A stretch of 64,000 nucleotides of DNA from Psoroptes ovis. Taxonomy: Eukaryota; Arthropoda; Arachnida; Sarcoptiformes; Psoroptidae. Of the stretch, positions 23,526 through 35,441 are shown one piece after another (the stretch's first letter is position 1; each line of letters begins with the position of its first letter). The notes under the pieces were generated by a model that saw nothing but the letters and a program-made list of their open reading frames with translations, had not been told where the DNA came from and ran no database searches. The DNA is taken from the NCBI GenBank assembly GCA_002943765.1, contig PQWQ01000002.1, positions 4,464,001 through 4,528,000 of the forward strand, given 5' to 3'. The position numbers and the translations under genes are program-made.

Positions 23526-24407
23526 CTAAATGAATCGACTAGATTTTTTAGCATCAGGATATTGTTGGCGTAATTGTTTCAAATATTCAATACATGATGG
23601 TGTTATTTCTTCAGCCGATTTCACCATTTGTTCATAGTGTAATTCATGTTTTTGCAATGATTGTTCAACTCGAATCGGTCCTAATTGACTCAGATGAATT
23701 GAGTCGATTGATGATGGACAGTTTAAATGTAGTCCTAGATCACGAATGAATGCACGACAATTGAATAAACCGTCAGAATTGATAAGAAATTTTACAAAAT
23801 CATCTTTTCGGTCTATTATTTCTATTGAATAACATTGTTTTATGAGAGGAGTTTTATCTGAACATCGTCTTGATGGGATGCATTTTTCGATGTCGTTTTT
23901 ATGATATTCATCATCGTGACAGTCGTAATTATCATCGAGACTATCAAAAGAATCAACAGGTTGTTCATGTAGAGGACTTGGACTAATTTGTTCGATCGTA
24001 CCGGTAAAATTTTTCAATGAATTTTCAATCAAATCATCTGTGATGTGTGAATAATTATGTTTCTTTAACAATGGTGAATAATAATAATGATCGATAGTTT
24101 CATGACCAAGATGAGCAGTACACAACCATTGATGATGCCAATATTTTTGCAATGATTCAACCTGTCTTTTAAACAAACCAAATGCATACAAACACAAACC
24201 GGTCTGAAATAATTCCATATATTTTGGTATTGTTGCAAAATAAATCATACCATGTTGCAATGTTTTCGTTGGATCTTCAAATATCAATGTTAAACGAATC
24301 CAATCGGATAATTGTTTACGATTGATGCCCGATAATTTATAAGCTGCTATGAATGATCGTGTGAATATTTTTTTGGCTGTGCATCCTTGAAATAGTGTTT
24401 TGTTCAT
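23526..24407 (-). CDS. TRUB2-like mitochondrial pseudouridine synthase homologue, catalytic Asp apparently missing
   Basis: Single-exon frame of 293 residues from ATG 24407. Similarity to TRUB2 is by blocks: an N-terminal FIAAYKLSGINRKQL segment (family: AVYKPPG), then a TGLCLYAFG block where TRUB2 has its catalytic loop followed by SGVLVLG. Next come a WLCTAHLGHET segment where KDYTVRGLLGKAT is expected, and a C-terminal FLINSDGLFNCRAFIRDLGL segment like the family's CMHET..LRKLVHEIGLEL. In family members TRUB2 modifies mitochondrial mRNA/rRNA and supports mitoribosome assembly. Here the catalytic Asp position seems to read Leu (KYMELFQTG), and the Lys-x-Tyr motif is also lost. An Asp/Glu-rich insert sits in the middle. 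The assignment rests on remembered motifs without a database search. Confidence 0.62.
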   Translation of the reverse strand: MNKTLFQGCTAKKIFTRSFIAAYKLSGINRKQLSDWIRLTLIFEDPTKTLQHGMIYFATIPKYMELFQTGLCLYAFGLFKRQVESLQKYWHHQWLCTAHLGHETIDHYYYSPLLKKHNYSHITDDLIENSLKNFTGTIEQISPSPLHEQPVDSFDSLDDNYDCHDDEYHKNDIEKCIPSRRCSDKTPLIKQCYSIEIIDRKDDFVKFLINSDGLFNCRAFIRDLGLHLNCPSSIDSIHLSQLGPIRVEQSLQKHELHYEQMVKSAEEITPSCIEYLKQLRQQYPDAKKSSRFI

Positions 24408-27400
24408 TTAAAAAAAAAAATTTTATGGAAAATTTGAAATTATGCTCAAAAATTAAATATCAATAAATTGAATTGCAATAAATTGCTTGCCGATTGAAAC
24501 AATTTATGGGTAAAATTAAATGCCATGTGGGCACATATGTTTGTAAACAATATTTACCTTTTTCTACAGACTATAGCTTTGCGTCATCTATTGCCAAGCA
24601 TTAAAAATTAGGAAATTTCAAAATTTTCATTCATTTGAGGTGAAAAAAAAATTGATGTAATTTGTCAATTTGATTGGCGACAAAAATCTGGTAAATTTTA
24701 GAATTTCAATTGTTTTTTTTTTGTGTTGTCTATGAATTTATTTATTTATGATTATGTTTTTCAGTGAAATTACATTATCAAGATGCAATATTTTTGCCAA
24801 TTTCGATTTCAAATTCAATTTATTGTCTGATTTTGGACATTTGAATTTAAATTTTTTTTTCACAATTTTTTTTTTCAAATCGTTCAGTTCAAATCAATAA
24901 TCTAAAATAACACTTTGTTTATTGTGGAAAAAAATGAAAATATTCAATACGAATAAACAAAGCAATGGAAAAACTAGTTTAAACCGCTTCGCAATGGAAA
25001 TGTTAATGATCTATTATTGTTATTGTTGATATTAATTTATTAATATTTATGTGTTTCAAATAATTTGATTATCATTATGATACAAAAGTAACAAACAAAC
25101 TTGTATTCAAAATTAGAAATTTGTTTTTCTATCAAAAATTATTTATATTAAAATAAAATGAACAAACAAATGGAAAAAAATAATTAAAATAATAATAAAT
25201 CCAAAATCAAATGATTTAATCCATAGTTTGTTCTAAAATTTGAAAAATAAGGAGAGAATGCTTCATTTTTCAAGAAAAAAAAGCACAAAAAAATAAGATA
25301 AGAAGATACGATCATTGATCTGTGATCAAAATTCGATCGGAAATTCAAAATTTGTTAACATTTGAAAAATATATAAAAATCCATTGCTCTTGGTGTTTTT
25401 TTTAGCTGGTAAATTTCTTAACCAAAAAAAATTTTTGAACCCAAAAACAAAATAAGCAAATAAATGCGGAAATAAATTTATGCATAATAATAATCATTTC
25501 GCATTTTATTATCTTATATTAAGAAAAAAAAATGAATCAAAAACGTGATTTAACACGAAAAAAAAAATATTTTCAATTAAACAATATTGATGTCTGGTAC
25601 AGTTGGTATTCAATATTAATCTAATTATTCAATCATTTCGAGCGAAGTAAACACAAAAAAAAATCATTGAATATTTCGTTTTGGCAAGATTGTCAATGGC
25701 GATAAAGCTCATAGTCAATCATTTGATCGTCGATGTTCAAATTTTTTGCATTACGCATTGATAATTATCTTAAATACACGCGTGTTTATACTATCTAAAG
25801 TTACCCATGACAACTGACAACGTAAAGACTACAACAACAGCAGTAGCACTAATATCAAATAAATGAAATGATAATTATCAAGAGAAATTTGAAAAAATGA
25901 ATTTCATCTTCACAGATATTTTTTGATTGAATCATTGATTAATTATTTGATTCGTTAATTTTGATAAAAAAATTATTTTTTTTCTCATTGATTTCAATCG
26001 AGTTCGCATAGAAATATTCAATTTTCCAAATCAAATAAACAACCTTAGAACAAATGACCATTTGTGTACATGCATACGTAATTGAGAAAATAGAGAAAAA
26101 AACGTCGTAATTTTTTGAATTTGTATCATTTTTTTTTTCTCATACAGAAAAAATGATCATATTGGTGCCATATGGCGCTTATGTCTGCTCATTCATTGAT
26201 TCATTAATTCACTGATTTATAAATTATAATCATGATAATTATAAGCCTTGATTAAATCATTCAAAAGTATATCATTAAGTCAAAAGGAAAAAAAATCCAA
26301 TGTCTATTTTAATCAAATCAATTTATTATCTATAAGAAAATTAAGAACAAAAAATAAAATGAATTGAAATTAAACTTGACTAATTGATATGACCAATTTT
26401 TATGAATAAATCGATGGAAAAAAATTGTTTTAATCATTATCATAATATGGGATATATTGATAATGATCATAATAATCGAATTGTTTCAAATGTCCTTAAA
26501 AAAATAATTATCATCTAAATTTTCATTGAACAATCAAAAATGATAATTATTGGTATAATGTTATTACTATTTTCAAATTCAACATTCCATTGAAACACAT
26601 GGATACAAATTGATTGCAAAAGGAATTTCCATTCTAAGAATTTTTAGATGCAATCAATCTACTATTGATGAGCAATCTTTGTCTCTTTGTCTATTATTAT
26701 TTGAACAATTATGATGATTCATGAATTTTTCTGTTTCTGTAGACATTCTCTAATTTCTATTCTTGGTCTTAATGACATATGAAATATAAATTTTAAAAAA
26801 TCATTGATCTTGGAAAATCCGATTCATTGAAATTTTCACAATTGATTTCTCTTTGACTTTCGATTATTCAAATTATTAGAAATCGATCTATTAAAAATCT
26901 GGTTTTTTTGGCTGAAATAAACTAATTACGGGTTGGATGTTTGATTTTTCTTCTAGAAATTAAGAACAATCAAGAAACCAAGTCAATAAATGATGATATA
27001 AAAATTCTACAAAATAAATCAGTCAATTGTTGATATTCAAAATTTGAATGCAAAACAAAATTAAAGGATTTCAATATAATTATTCCTGTGTTTGTTTGTC
27101 GCTATCATTTTCGGTAATATTTGTTTTGTTCATTGATTATTTTGCTTGAATCCTTCTTAAGAAAATGTTTTTTAACGAATTTTTTTCCGCTGAAAATATG
27201 TTTTTAAAACATTTACATTTTGCTTCGTTTACTGTATCGATATTTGTTTTTAAGATTTGAACATCTTAAGTCTTGTATGCCTGTTTACGCGCGTGTATGT
27301 GTGTTAACCTCGATTTTATTATTCATTTATTGCCAATGAAATTTGTTTGTTCAAATGTATCTGAATTCCTTTTTCCTATTTGATCATCATGATGATAATA

Positions 27401-28043
27401 ATCATGATCATTTATTATCGTCAACTTAAAGCAACAGATGAACATTACGTTATGCGAAGAATGAATGCGAAAAAAAACACGCACAAATACAAACAACAAC
27501 ATTAAAACATCCAAGATTGCTTGACGACTACTGAAATAATGATGATAATTATCATCATAGATCGGGATGTGAAATTTAATTAAAAAAATGAAATTTAAAT
27601 TTGTATTGTTTGAAATAATTTCATTTCATTCATTTTATTTATTTATTTATTTATTTTTCATTACAAACAACATTCATATTCAATTCATTTAATGCATTCA
27701 TTTTTATTCATTGACGATGTTTAGTTTTTTTTTCAAAAACTTCTATCTTTCCATGTTTGAAATAAAAAATATAAAAATATTTGAATGAATAAATAAATAA
27801 ATATAAGCGAATTTCGTTTATAATAATCATCAATGCTTCTTCTGATGATGATTATTATTATTTTTTTTATTCATTATTATCGTCATTATTTTTTTTTTAT
27901 TTCATTGATGATGGACGCATCGACTATGATGCTTTGATATGTGTTGATGTTGATTATTTTGGATTTTTTCTTCTTTTTATTGATGCTAATGTTAAAATTT
28001 GTCTTGCCCCGAAAGAGGCCGATTGAAAAAATTTGTCTTCGGC
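24408..28043. other. AT-rich gene desert
   Basis: About 3.6 kb upstream of the TRUB2-like and secreted-protein genes with no supported gene on either strand. It contains a perfect 10-bp palindrome GCCATATGGC near 26168 and several ATT/TTTA tracts (for example 27630-27660). No tRNA B-box (GGTTCGAnTCC) was found by eye on either strand. Confidence 0.5.
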
Positions 28044-28044
28044 T

Positions 28045-28052
28045 TATATAAA
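28045..28052 (+). promoter_or_regulatory. TATA box, candidate core promoter of the secreted six-Cys gene
   Basis: TATATAAA embedded in a GC-richer block (gccccgaaagaggccg upstream at about 28006-28023), unlike the surrounding A/T runs. Transcription would be expected to start near 28075-28085, about 360 bp before the ATG at 28444. An acceptor-like TTTTATTTTAAG directly precedes that ATG, so a 5' UTR intron is likely. Confidence 0.5.
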
Positions 28053-28443
28053 TTGGCATTGGTAAGCTTCAATGATATTCAAACACAGTAACAGACACTT
28101 TCAAATAGAAATTGAAAAATATTTAAATTCATTTTTCATATTTGAATGAATATCTTGTTGCTTTCTGTTTTTTTAACATATATATTTGTTCTGTGATTGT
28201 AACAAAAATTGAAAGCGTTATTCAAAAAATTTTGATCCATTAATATTATTCTTCAAATATTTTGATTCTGAATAAAAAATTTCAATCATCAATTTTGAAT
28301 TCCCGTTAAATCTTTAATCATCATAAGCGAAAAAGGTACAAACATTTCCGCTTCATTGATTATCACTTAATTCATTATTATTCAAATTAAATAAAATCAA
28401 ATATCCAATTAATTTTTATAAAAATTTCAATTTTTATTTTAAG

Positions 28444-28851
28444 ATGATGAATCAATTATCTTCCAAATATAATCTATATGGCATTATAATGTTGTTAGCA
28501 ATCATTATTAATCAAATGCAACAAACAATAGCTGCACCTATCGGTCCTTTATCTTCATCATCATCATCATCATCATCGATTGAAGAATTAAAAGCATTGC
28601 TATTGAATTTAAAATTACAAGATAAATGTGAAATTGATCAAAATCGTAAAGATCAATGTGAATTATGTATGCGTCATGTACATGATCGTATTGAAGTATA
28701 TCTTGGCTGTTGCAGTGATTATGATGATATCTATAACTTCTGTGATGAATTCCTTAATTATTCATTTGAAGATCAACAAAAATCTGATAATAACAAAAAT
28801 AACAACATTAATAATGATAAACAACATCGAACAAAGAAGTTATTCAAATGA
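28444..28851 (+). CDS. Small secreted six-cysteine protein, function unknown
   Basis: Single coding exon of 135 residues. The first 31 residues form a signal peptide (hydrophobic GIIMLLAIII core, likely cleavage after AA before PIGP). A nine-Ser run follows, then a compact domain with six cysteines at 62, 72, 75, 89, 90 and 100 (spacing C-9-C-2-C-13-CC-9-C). The C-terminal 25 residues are Asn/Lys-rich low complexity with a basic RTKK. Six Cys would allow three disulfides. Size, secretion signal and TATA promoter are compatible with a neuropeptide-like hormone, a venom/saliva-type peptide or an antimicrobial peptide. I do not recognise the family and see no amidation signal (no GKR/GRR). A splice acceptor consensus ends immediately before the ATG. 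Confidence 0.7.
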   Translation: MMNQLSSKYNLYGIIMLLAIIINQMQQTIAAPIGPLSSSSSSSSSIEELKALLLNLKLQDKCEIDQNRKDQCELCMRHVHDRIEVYLGCCSDYDDIYNFCDEFLNYSFEDQQKSDNNKNNNINNDKQHRTKKLFK

Positions 28852-30011
28852 ATGATAATAATTATGAGTTATTATTGATATTGATATTGTTTCCTGTTGT
28901 TTTTCTATCAAATCAATCAATCATCATAAAAAATTCTATCTCCCTTTCATTGGATTTTTTTTCCAAAAAATTATTACGATTAATAACTAATGGTGATTTT
29001 TTTTCAAACCTCTTTCTCTCACTTCAATTATCAATAATAATTACAGAAAAAAATGAAGAGTGATCTAATTATTACTTCAAACTTTCATTCATTAATACAT
29101 TGAAAATATGATAATTTTTAAAATAATTTATATTAATTTAAAATTCATTTACACATTCATTGAAACCATATCTGTGATATTCATGTAAAAATATATATTT
29201 CATACAATTCATAAGACAAACATTTGTAATATTTGAAAATTAAAAAAAAAGAATTCAAATCAAAATCCATGTAATTTATTTTGGGAAAATAAATGATTTT
29301 TGTGGTCATATATACGATGTACACACAAATAAAGATCATTGATAACATGACATGATTTTGATAGTTCAATCAATGTTTTTCGAGTATTCATTACTTATCT
29401 GTTTATTCTTTCATTGAATTTTTCTTGAAAATGATTAAACATAATTTTTTTTTTCTTGAAATTTTTGGAAAAATGAAAAATTTTTTAAATTTTCAATTGA
29501 AATTCGAAGACAAAAGTGGATCATTTAAAAATTTTGATTTATTTATTTATTTATTCATTTATTTGATTGAAACAAAGAAAATTAAGGCAAAATTTTATCT
29601 CTATTTTTTCCAATTGATATAAATTTCCATGTTTCGGAAACGATACTTTTGATTGATATGCAAATATAGCCAAATGCATGCATGCGTGTGCATGATGCGT
29701 GTATTTAGTTTCAACCGATTAATTTTCGTTTTTTCAATTTTCGAAAAAAATAAAATAAAATTATCACTTTTGAATATAATAAAAATGTTTATTCATGTTT
29801 TTCAAGAAGAAGAAAAATATCTGCACAAATGGGTGAATATTAGTAGTAAATAATGAATATATTTCCATATAAATGCTGATTTAATGGAAATGTGCGAATA
29901 TTTTATTTTTTTTTTTTTTTTTTGACCAAATTTGAAATCATTTTTATTTATTCTTGATTATTTTTGTTTTTCCCAAAATTGTTGTGTTTAGAGAAATTTT
30001 ATTTTATCGTT
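28852..30011. other. Intergenic, nothing recognised
   Basis: About 1.2 kb between the plus-strand secreted-protein gene and the end of the minus-strand Cys-rich gene. It holds ATTT repeats (29538-29560) and a T run of about 19 near 29906-29924. The short open frames are low complexity and unsupported. Confidence 0.45.
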
Positions 30012-30964
30012 TCATTGATATTCAATTTTCTTAATTTTATCATAATTATCATCATTATTATTTTTAATGTCCAATTGATATGAATCATTATCAACTTCAT
30101 CATCACCATAATCATCATTATTTTGTTTTTGATCATAATAATTATCATTGTTGTTATATTTAGAGTTGACTAATTTATTATTAGGTTGATTTTTGATTAT
30201 ATTTTGTTCATAAACAGTGGTGAAAATTTTACCATGATCACATATACAATGTGTTGATGGACAATTACCAAGTTGACAATTGTCTTGACACCATCCATTT
30301 GTTGTTGTTCGATATATCGAATAACATTTTACATATGGATATTTCTTTATTTTCGTTGATTTTGTTGATGATAATAATTTTGAATATTTAGCAAATTGTT
30401 TATTAAAATCATTATTAATTTCATTATTATTGTAATTATCATTGTTTATTTTATATTTAAAGGGATCTCCTACTGCGTTCCAATATGTATCGATATTATT
30501 ATAATAATTATCATAATCATTTGAATTTGATAACAATGATGAAGATGATAACGACGACTTTTTCGAGCGTCTATATAAAATCGATATGAAAAAAAAATTG
30601 CAAAAATTAATGTGATTTCATTCATTCATTCATTTTTTTTCTAGAATTAATAAGAAAAATTATTTCAAAAATTTTACATTAAGGGATCAAAAATATGTCG
30701 AGGAACATAATTTATTGGTTTATTTGTGACGCGGCGCTCCAATTTGTTGCTAACCAAATGTGAAATATTATTTTATAATCATCATTATTATTCATTGATG
30801 AATTTTTTTGTCGAAAAAAAAGCAAACGGATTAGAGAAAAAAATGTATAAGAATTAAAAAAATTAATCAAAATCAAAACCGAAATCTTACTCGATACGAT
30901 CAGGTAAAAATTGTGAACACACAATGTTCAATGATGTAAGCAATAGAAGATATGAAATCAACAT
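30012..30964 (-). CDS. Secreted cysteine-rich protein with a WCxxNC..NCPxxHCxC module, three exons
   Basis: My model joins 30891-30964, 30678-30749 and 30012-30570 on the minus strand. Both introns (141 and 107 bp) have GT..AG ends and phase 2 throughout, giving 234 residues. Exon 1 encodes a clean signal peptide (LISYLLLLTSLNIVCS then QFLPDR). Exon 2 is a basic 24-residue segment (LERRVTNKPINYVPRH). Exon 3 has Asn/Asp/Tyr-rich flanks around a six-Cys module at 131-159 reading C..GWCQDNCQLGNCPSTHCIC. That spacing resembles a small arthropod/mollusc extracellular domain of the WCxxNCxxxxCPxxxCxC kind, sometimes attached to chitin-active enzymes. Here it stands alone. No catalytic domain is visible, so the function is unknown; an extracellular, perhaps cuticle or carbohydrate-related, role is inference. 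Confidence 0.65.
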
Positions 30965-31126
30965 TTTTTGAATTTTCTTAGTTTTTTTTAAATGTTAAAA
31001 TTGATTCTATTTTTATTTGAAAAAAAATTCTTTTGAACATAAAAATTTTCCATTTTTTCGTAAAAAGTTCATACAATTTATAAATTTTGAACAATTCGCA
31101 TTCAAAGGATATAAATGATAATCAAT

Positions 31127-34100
31127 TCATAACCATGATAAAAATCCGGTGTTTAAAATATCAGCATCCTGTCGATTATTTTTGTCGTTAATCGACTGTC
31201 CTAAGCAAATAATATTTGATTTTTTCATCGAATGTATCGATGATATATCATCTAGGGATAATGTTTCGACAATATTTCGTAACATTTTTTGTAATTTTTT
31301 TATCTGATTAACATTAAAATTGATATTCTTATTATAATCGTGATTAACATTGTTGTATAATTGATATAAACCATTACTGAATCGTTTCCATTCATTCAAA
31401 TCAGTTTGACAATAATCATTCAATTTTTTATCAGCAATATCCATTAAATTATTTTTAATAACAATATTTTGATATAAAATAAATAACAAATTCGTCAAAC
31501 TCATGATCACGTTTGTATCGCTACGTTTGGTCAACATTATTGACTGTAATATTCGTGATGATAAATCGAAAAATGCATCAATCGTGTTGATCATTTCACG
31601 TGATATTAAATGTTGTATCAAAATTTTATTAATATTACATATTGATAGCTTCAAATTACTGTTTGGCCACAATAGACAGCCCATTACAATCGTAACTAAT
31701 GTTTTTGGATTTTGGACCAAAATTATTTTCGAAAGTAGTATACCCTCCTCTTCAACTCCTTCGATGATATCATTCAATTTATTATCATCATTATCATTGT
31801 TGATGCTAGATTCTCTATTATTATTGTTGTTATTATTTTCATTCATTTCAAGTTCATCGTCTTTGGCTTGTTGATTTATATCAACATTCATTTCTTCATC
31901 TATATCATCGTTTGATATAGATTCATTTTTCACAATAATATGGTCAATGTTTTTCTGTTTAGTAAATATACCATTCAATAATGAAATGAAATCTGTTGCA
32001 ATACAATTTATTGTTGCTTCAATGATAATTTCTAAAAAATTTTTTGGATCATCTTTTTTTGTCAATGGTCTTATGTTTAAATGATTGACAAATCTTGGAT
32101 CAGAATTCGATGTACAAATATTTTTCTCTTGCTGAATTATCATGAATTGTTCATTCAATTTATAATACATAAATTCAATGAATTGCATCAATATTTCAAC
32201 ACAACCAGTATTTGTCAGAAATTTTTCCGTTCTTGGCGAATAATTTGTTAAACATTGAAAATAACATCGTATTAAATCACGATATACGTATATTGGCATG
32301 AATTTCATATCCATACAAATTAATGAATTGTTCGTTGTTATAAAATTCTCAACATTGGATTCTACCTCTGGGTGATTAGGATAAAAAAATAACATCAATT
32401 CTAATGCAACATTTACTAATGCGACTGATTGTGAGTACAGTATCCATAATCGATTATTCATAAAATTACCGACTAGGTCTGATGATGGTGGCTCGTTTCT
32501 ATTCCATTGTTTAAATAATGTTCGAAATTTATCGAATGCGAACATTTTTGATTGCTCGTAACAAATCATTAACAAATAATGGCATGGATATTCGCCAAAC
32601 AAATATGGCTGATAAAATGGATGACACAGTTGGCCTAGTAATTGTTGTTGTTTTTGTTCATATTTAGACCATAAATGATGAACTGAAGCAATTACTTTGC
32701 AAAAAGGTGATATTAATTGCATCATTATTGGCCATAAAATTTCATAACAACGTTCGGCATTAATACGCTTAAATAAACGCGTCAATACATTCAAAACAGC
32801 TGAAATTTTGACTAAAATTTTTGCATAACTTGCTGGCAATTCATTGATATCCAATTTTGGAGCTGAAGCCAAACCAATATCTTGAAAAAATGTTTGGCCA
32901 TTAGAACCGAAATCATAATCAATAATCCAATTTATTTGTGGTAAAAAGCCATCAATTAAGAAGTTGCGCTGTTCTTCAACTGATAAATGATTACTTAATA
33001 TGAATAAACCTTCAAATAAGAAATATGATTGAACTAATGATGTTTTTTTCGTATGAATCAATTCTTCAATATGTATGCGCATCATATTAAAATAAGGTAA
33101 AAATAATTTAAAACATTTTTTGGTTAATTTGATGAATAATGAATTCAAATGATTTTGTAGATCAGTAATATTCGGATCATATTTCAATTCAGCTGTTTTT
33201 ACTGTTAACAAAAATATGATATCGATCAATTTTTTTATTAAATCAACCGAAAATAAATGATAAAATGGTGAAAAAGATGATAGGCATGATAATAATGAAT
33301 TCAAATCTTGTACAGCCAGTTGCCCACTTATTTCTAACATTTGTGCGAAATAAAATTCTAAAATTTTTGTATGCTAATAATAAAAAGATTAATTTAATGT
33401 TTATATTCAAAGAAAGAATCGATGTACCTGATGAGAAAAATTTCTTCTAGAAATATATATTGGACATAAAATAGCTGCAATATTCCATGATTTTATACCA
33501 GTTTTGATAATTTGTTTTCTATAATTTTCATCAAACAATTCTATATCCGTGTTGGTGAATAAATGATCATCAAATAAATCATTGAACATTGAAAGACAAA
33601 ATATTTGCGATAATAATTGATGATCATTCAAATTTCTGATTATAGTCAAAAATTTATTACGATTTTCATAGAAAATTTGTAAATAATTTTCATATGAATC
33701 GACCAAATCATATGTTGATGATATGGAATCATTCAATTCTTGTTCACTTTTTAGTTTAAATTTCGAATTTGTTATTATTATCAATAATCTCATCGGTATC
33801 ATAGTGTCTTTTTGTAGTGGAAACGGTAAAATTGATTTGGTCGGTACATTGGCATTATTTTCTTCATCATTATTGTCACTAAAGGATATTTGTGATTTAG
33901 AATATACAAGCAAAAAACGTAAAATGATCTCATCAAAATTTATATTATTGTACGAAAGACAATCAAATATAAATTGGAAAAATATAGACCAAAATTTGAT
34001 ATTTTCATTACAATTTTTTCTAATAGTTTGATGTGTTGAATCTTGATTTAATAGATTTATAACACGGCAAACGATTTCTATCGATATATCCAATAATATC

Positions 34101-35077
34101 ATAAATAAATCATATAAAATTTCAAAATTTTCATTATGAATCATTGATTTGATGGCATTAAAATATGAATTCGTTTGAACTATTAAAAAATTAGCGAATT
34201 TTTGTTCATCCAAATCAAAAAACATATCATTTATTATTATTGTATCTTCTTGTCGCTTTATTGACCGCTTCAATATTATTTGTATACATTGTAATGATTT
34301 TATTTTCAATTGATTTTGGAATGTATCCATTTGTTGTATGTTTAAATCATTCAAATTTGTAAGCAAAATTATTTTCAATGTAAGTTCGTTTGTTAGTGGA
34401 TACCATTCTAATAATGATTCCAATGATTCTAATGATTTCATTATCAATAATTTTCGTTTATCGATCGGAATTGAATTGATTGAATCATCGTTTTCCATGA
34501 TAGATAAATTTTTGATGAAAAAATTTGAAATTTTATTTTTTTCATCTATTAAATTTTTTGTTATCTCTTTACGACGATTTGAATTTGTTGGTTGTAATAA
34601 TTTTGTCAAATAATCAGATATATTTAATAAAACATTTATACTAATTAATGAATGATGTTTTTCATACAATTTAGGAAAAAATTCTCGCCATTTATTTGGC
34701 CATTCACGTATGAATATTTCTGTGATCAAACGACTGCAAGAATTAATCAATAAACTTGATAAAGAATCAATGTTCAATAATTTTGATAAACAAAACATTT
34801 TCAAATCATTTTGTTTTTTCAAATCAAAATTATACCAATTATATTTAATTATTTCTTCTAATAAACGATAAGCAAACAATAATAATGTTTCATCTGAAAA
34901 ATTTTCAATCATCATGATGGATACATTCAAATAAATATCAACATTTTCATGTATTTTCTCTGTTAATAATTGATTTAAAAAAAGATTTGCATGATTTCTT
35001 TGATCATTCGATGATTCTATTTTCATTGTTATTTCAATATTATTTTTAATTTCTTTGATCAATGCTTCAGTATCCAT
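31127..35077 (-). CDS. XPO5: Exportin-5 (importin-beta family), two exons
   Basis: Exons 33428-35077 and 31127-33373 join in phase 0 across a 54-bp intron (CAG|GTACAT .. TTATTAG|CAT), giving 1298 residues against about 1200 for the human protein. The N-terminal region has the importin-beta/Xpo1 pattern. REWPNKWREF near residue 120 is the family-wide hallmark in this region, and a conserved NRRKEITKNL segment follows near 190. The rest is HEAT-like helical repeats. A stretch around residues 1015-1075 is an acidic/Asn-rich insert (D, E and N runs) and explains the extra length. In animals exportin-5 carries pre-microRNAs and other structured RNAs out of the nucleus with Ran-GTP. The assignment to exportin-5 over other exportins rests mainly on the N-terminal 250 residues; the C-terminal half is strongly diverged. 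Confidence 0.82.
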
Positions 35078-35441
35078 TTTTAATTGCTTTTAATCAAAAA
35101 TGAATTTATTAATTGAAAATTTTAAATAATATAAAATGACATGAATATTATGCTTGAATAAAAAAGCCATGCAAATGATTAAAATGCAAATGAAACAAGT
35201 TTATACTGTGATGGTATTCTTTTTTTTAATTCAAGCTGTTTTGAACAGAAAAAATTCAAAATTCATCTTTCTTTTATCAAATTATAACATGCAGAATATC
35301 ATTTTGTTTTTACATTTAAGATAAAAAAATCAACAAATTCTATCAATAATCAATGAACAGTTAGTTTGGTGAACTTTTCTGTGAAATTGCAACAAATTTA
35401 ATTCAAAAACAAAACAAAAAACAAGAAGTCTTGATTGATCA
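35078..35441. other. Short gap between CHMP3 and XPO5
   Basis: About 360 bp of 3' flank of CHMP3 and promoter side of XPO5, both on the minus strand. Nothing else was recognised. Confidence 0.4.

Noticed and set aside
25679..25707. miR-31-like string TTGGCAAGATTGTCAATGGC
   Set aside because: The seed resembles miR-31, but the rest diverges and no pairing arm lies within 100 bases on either side.
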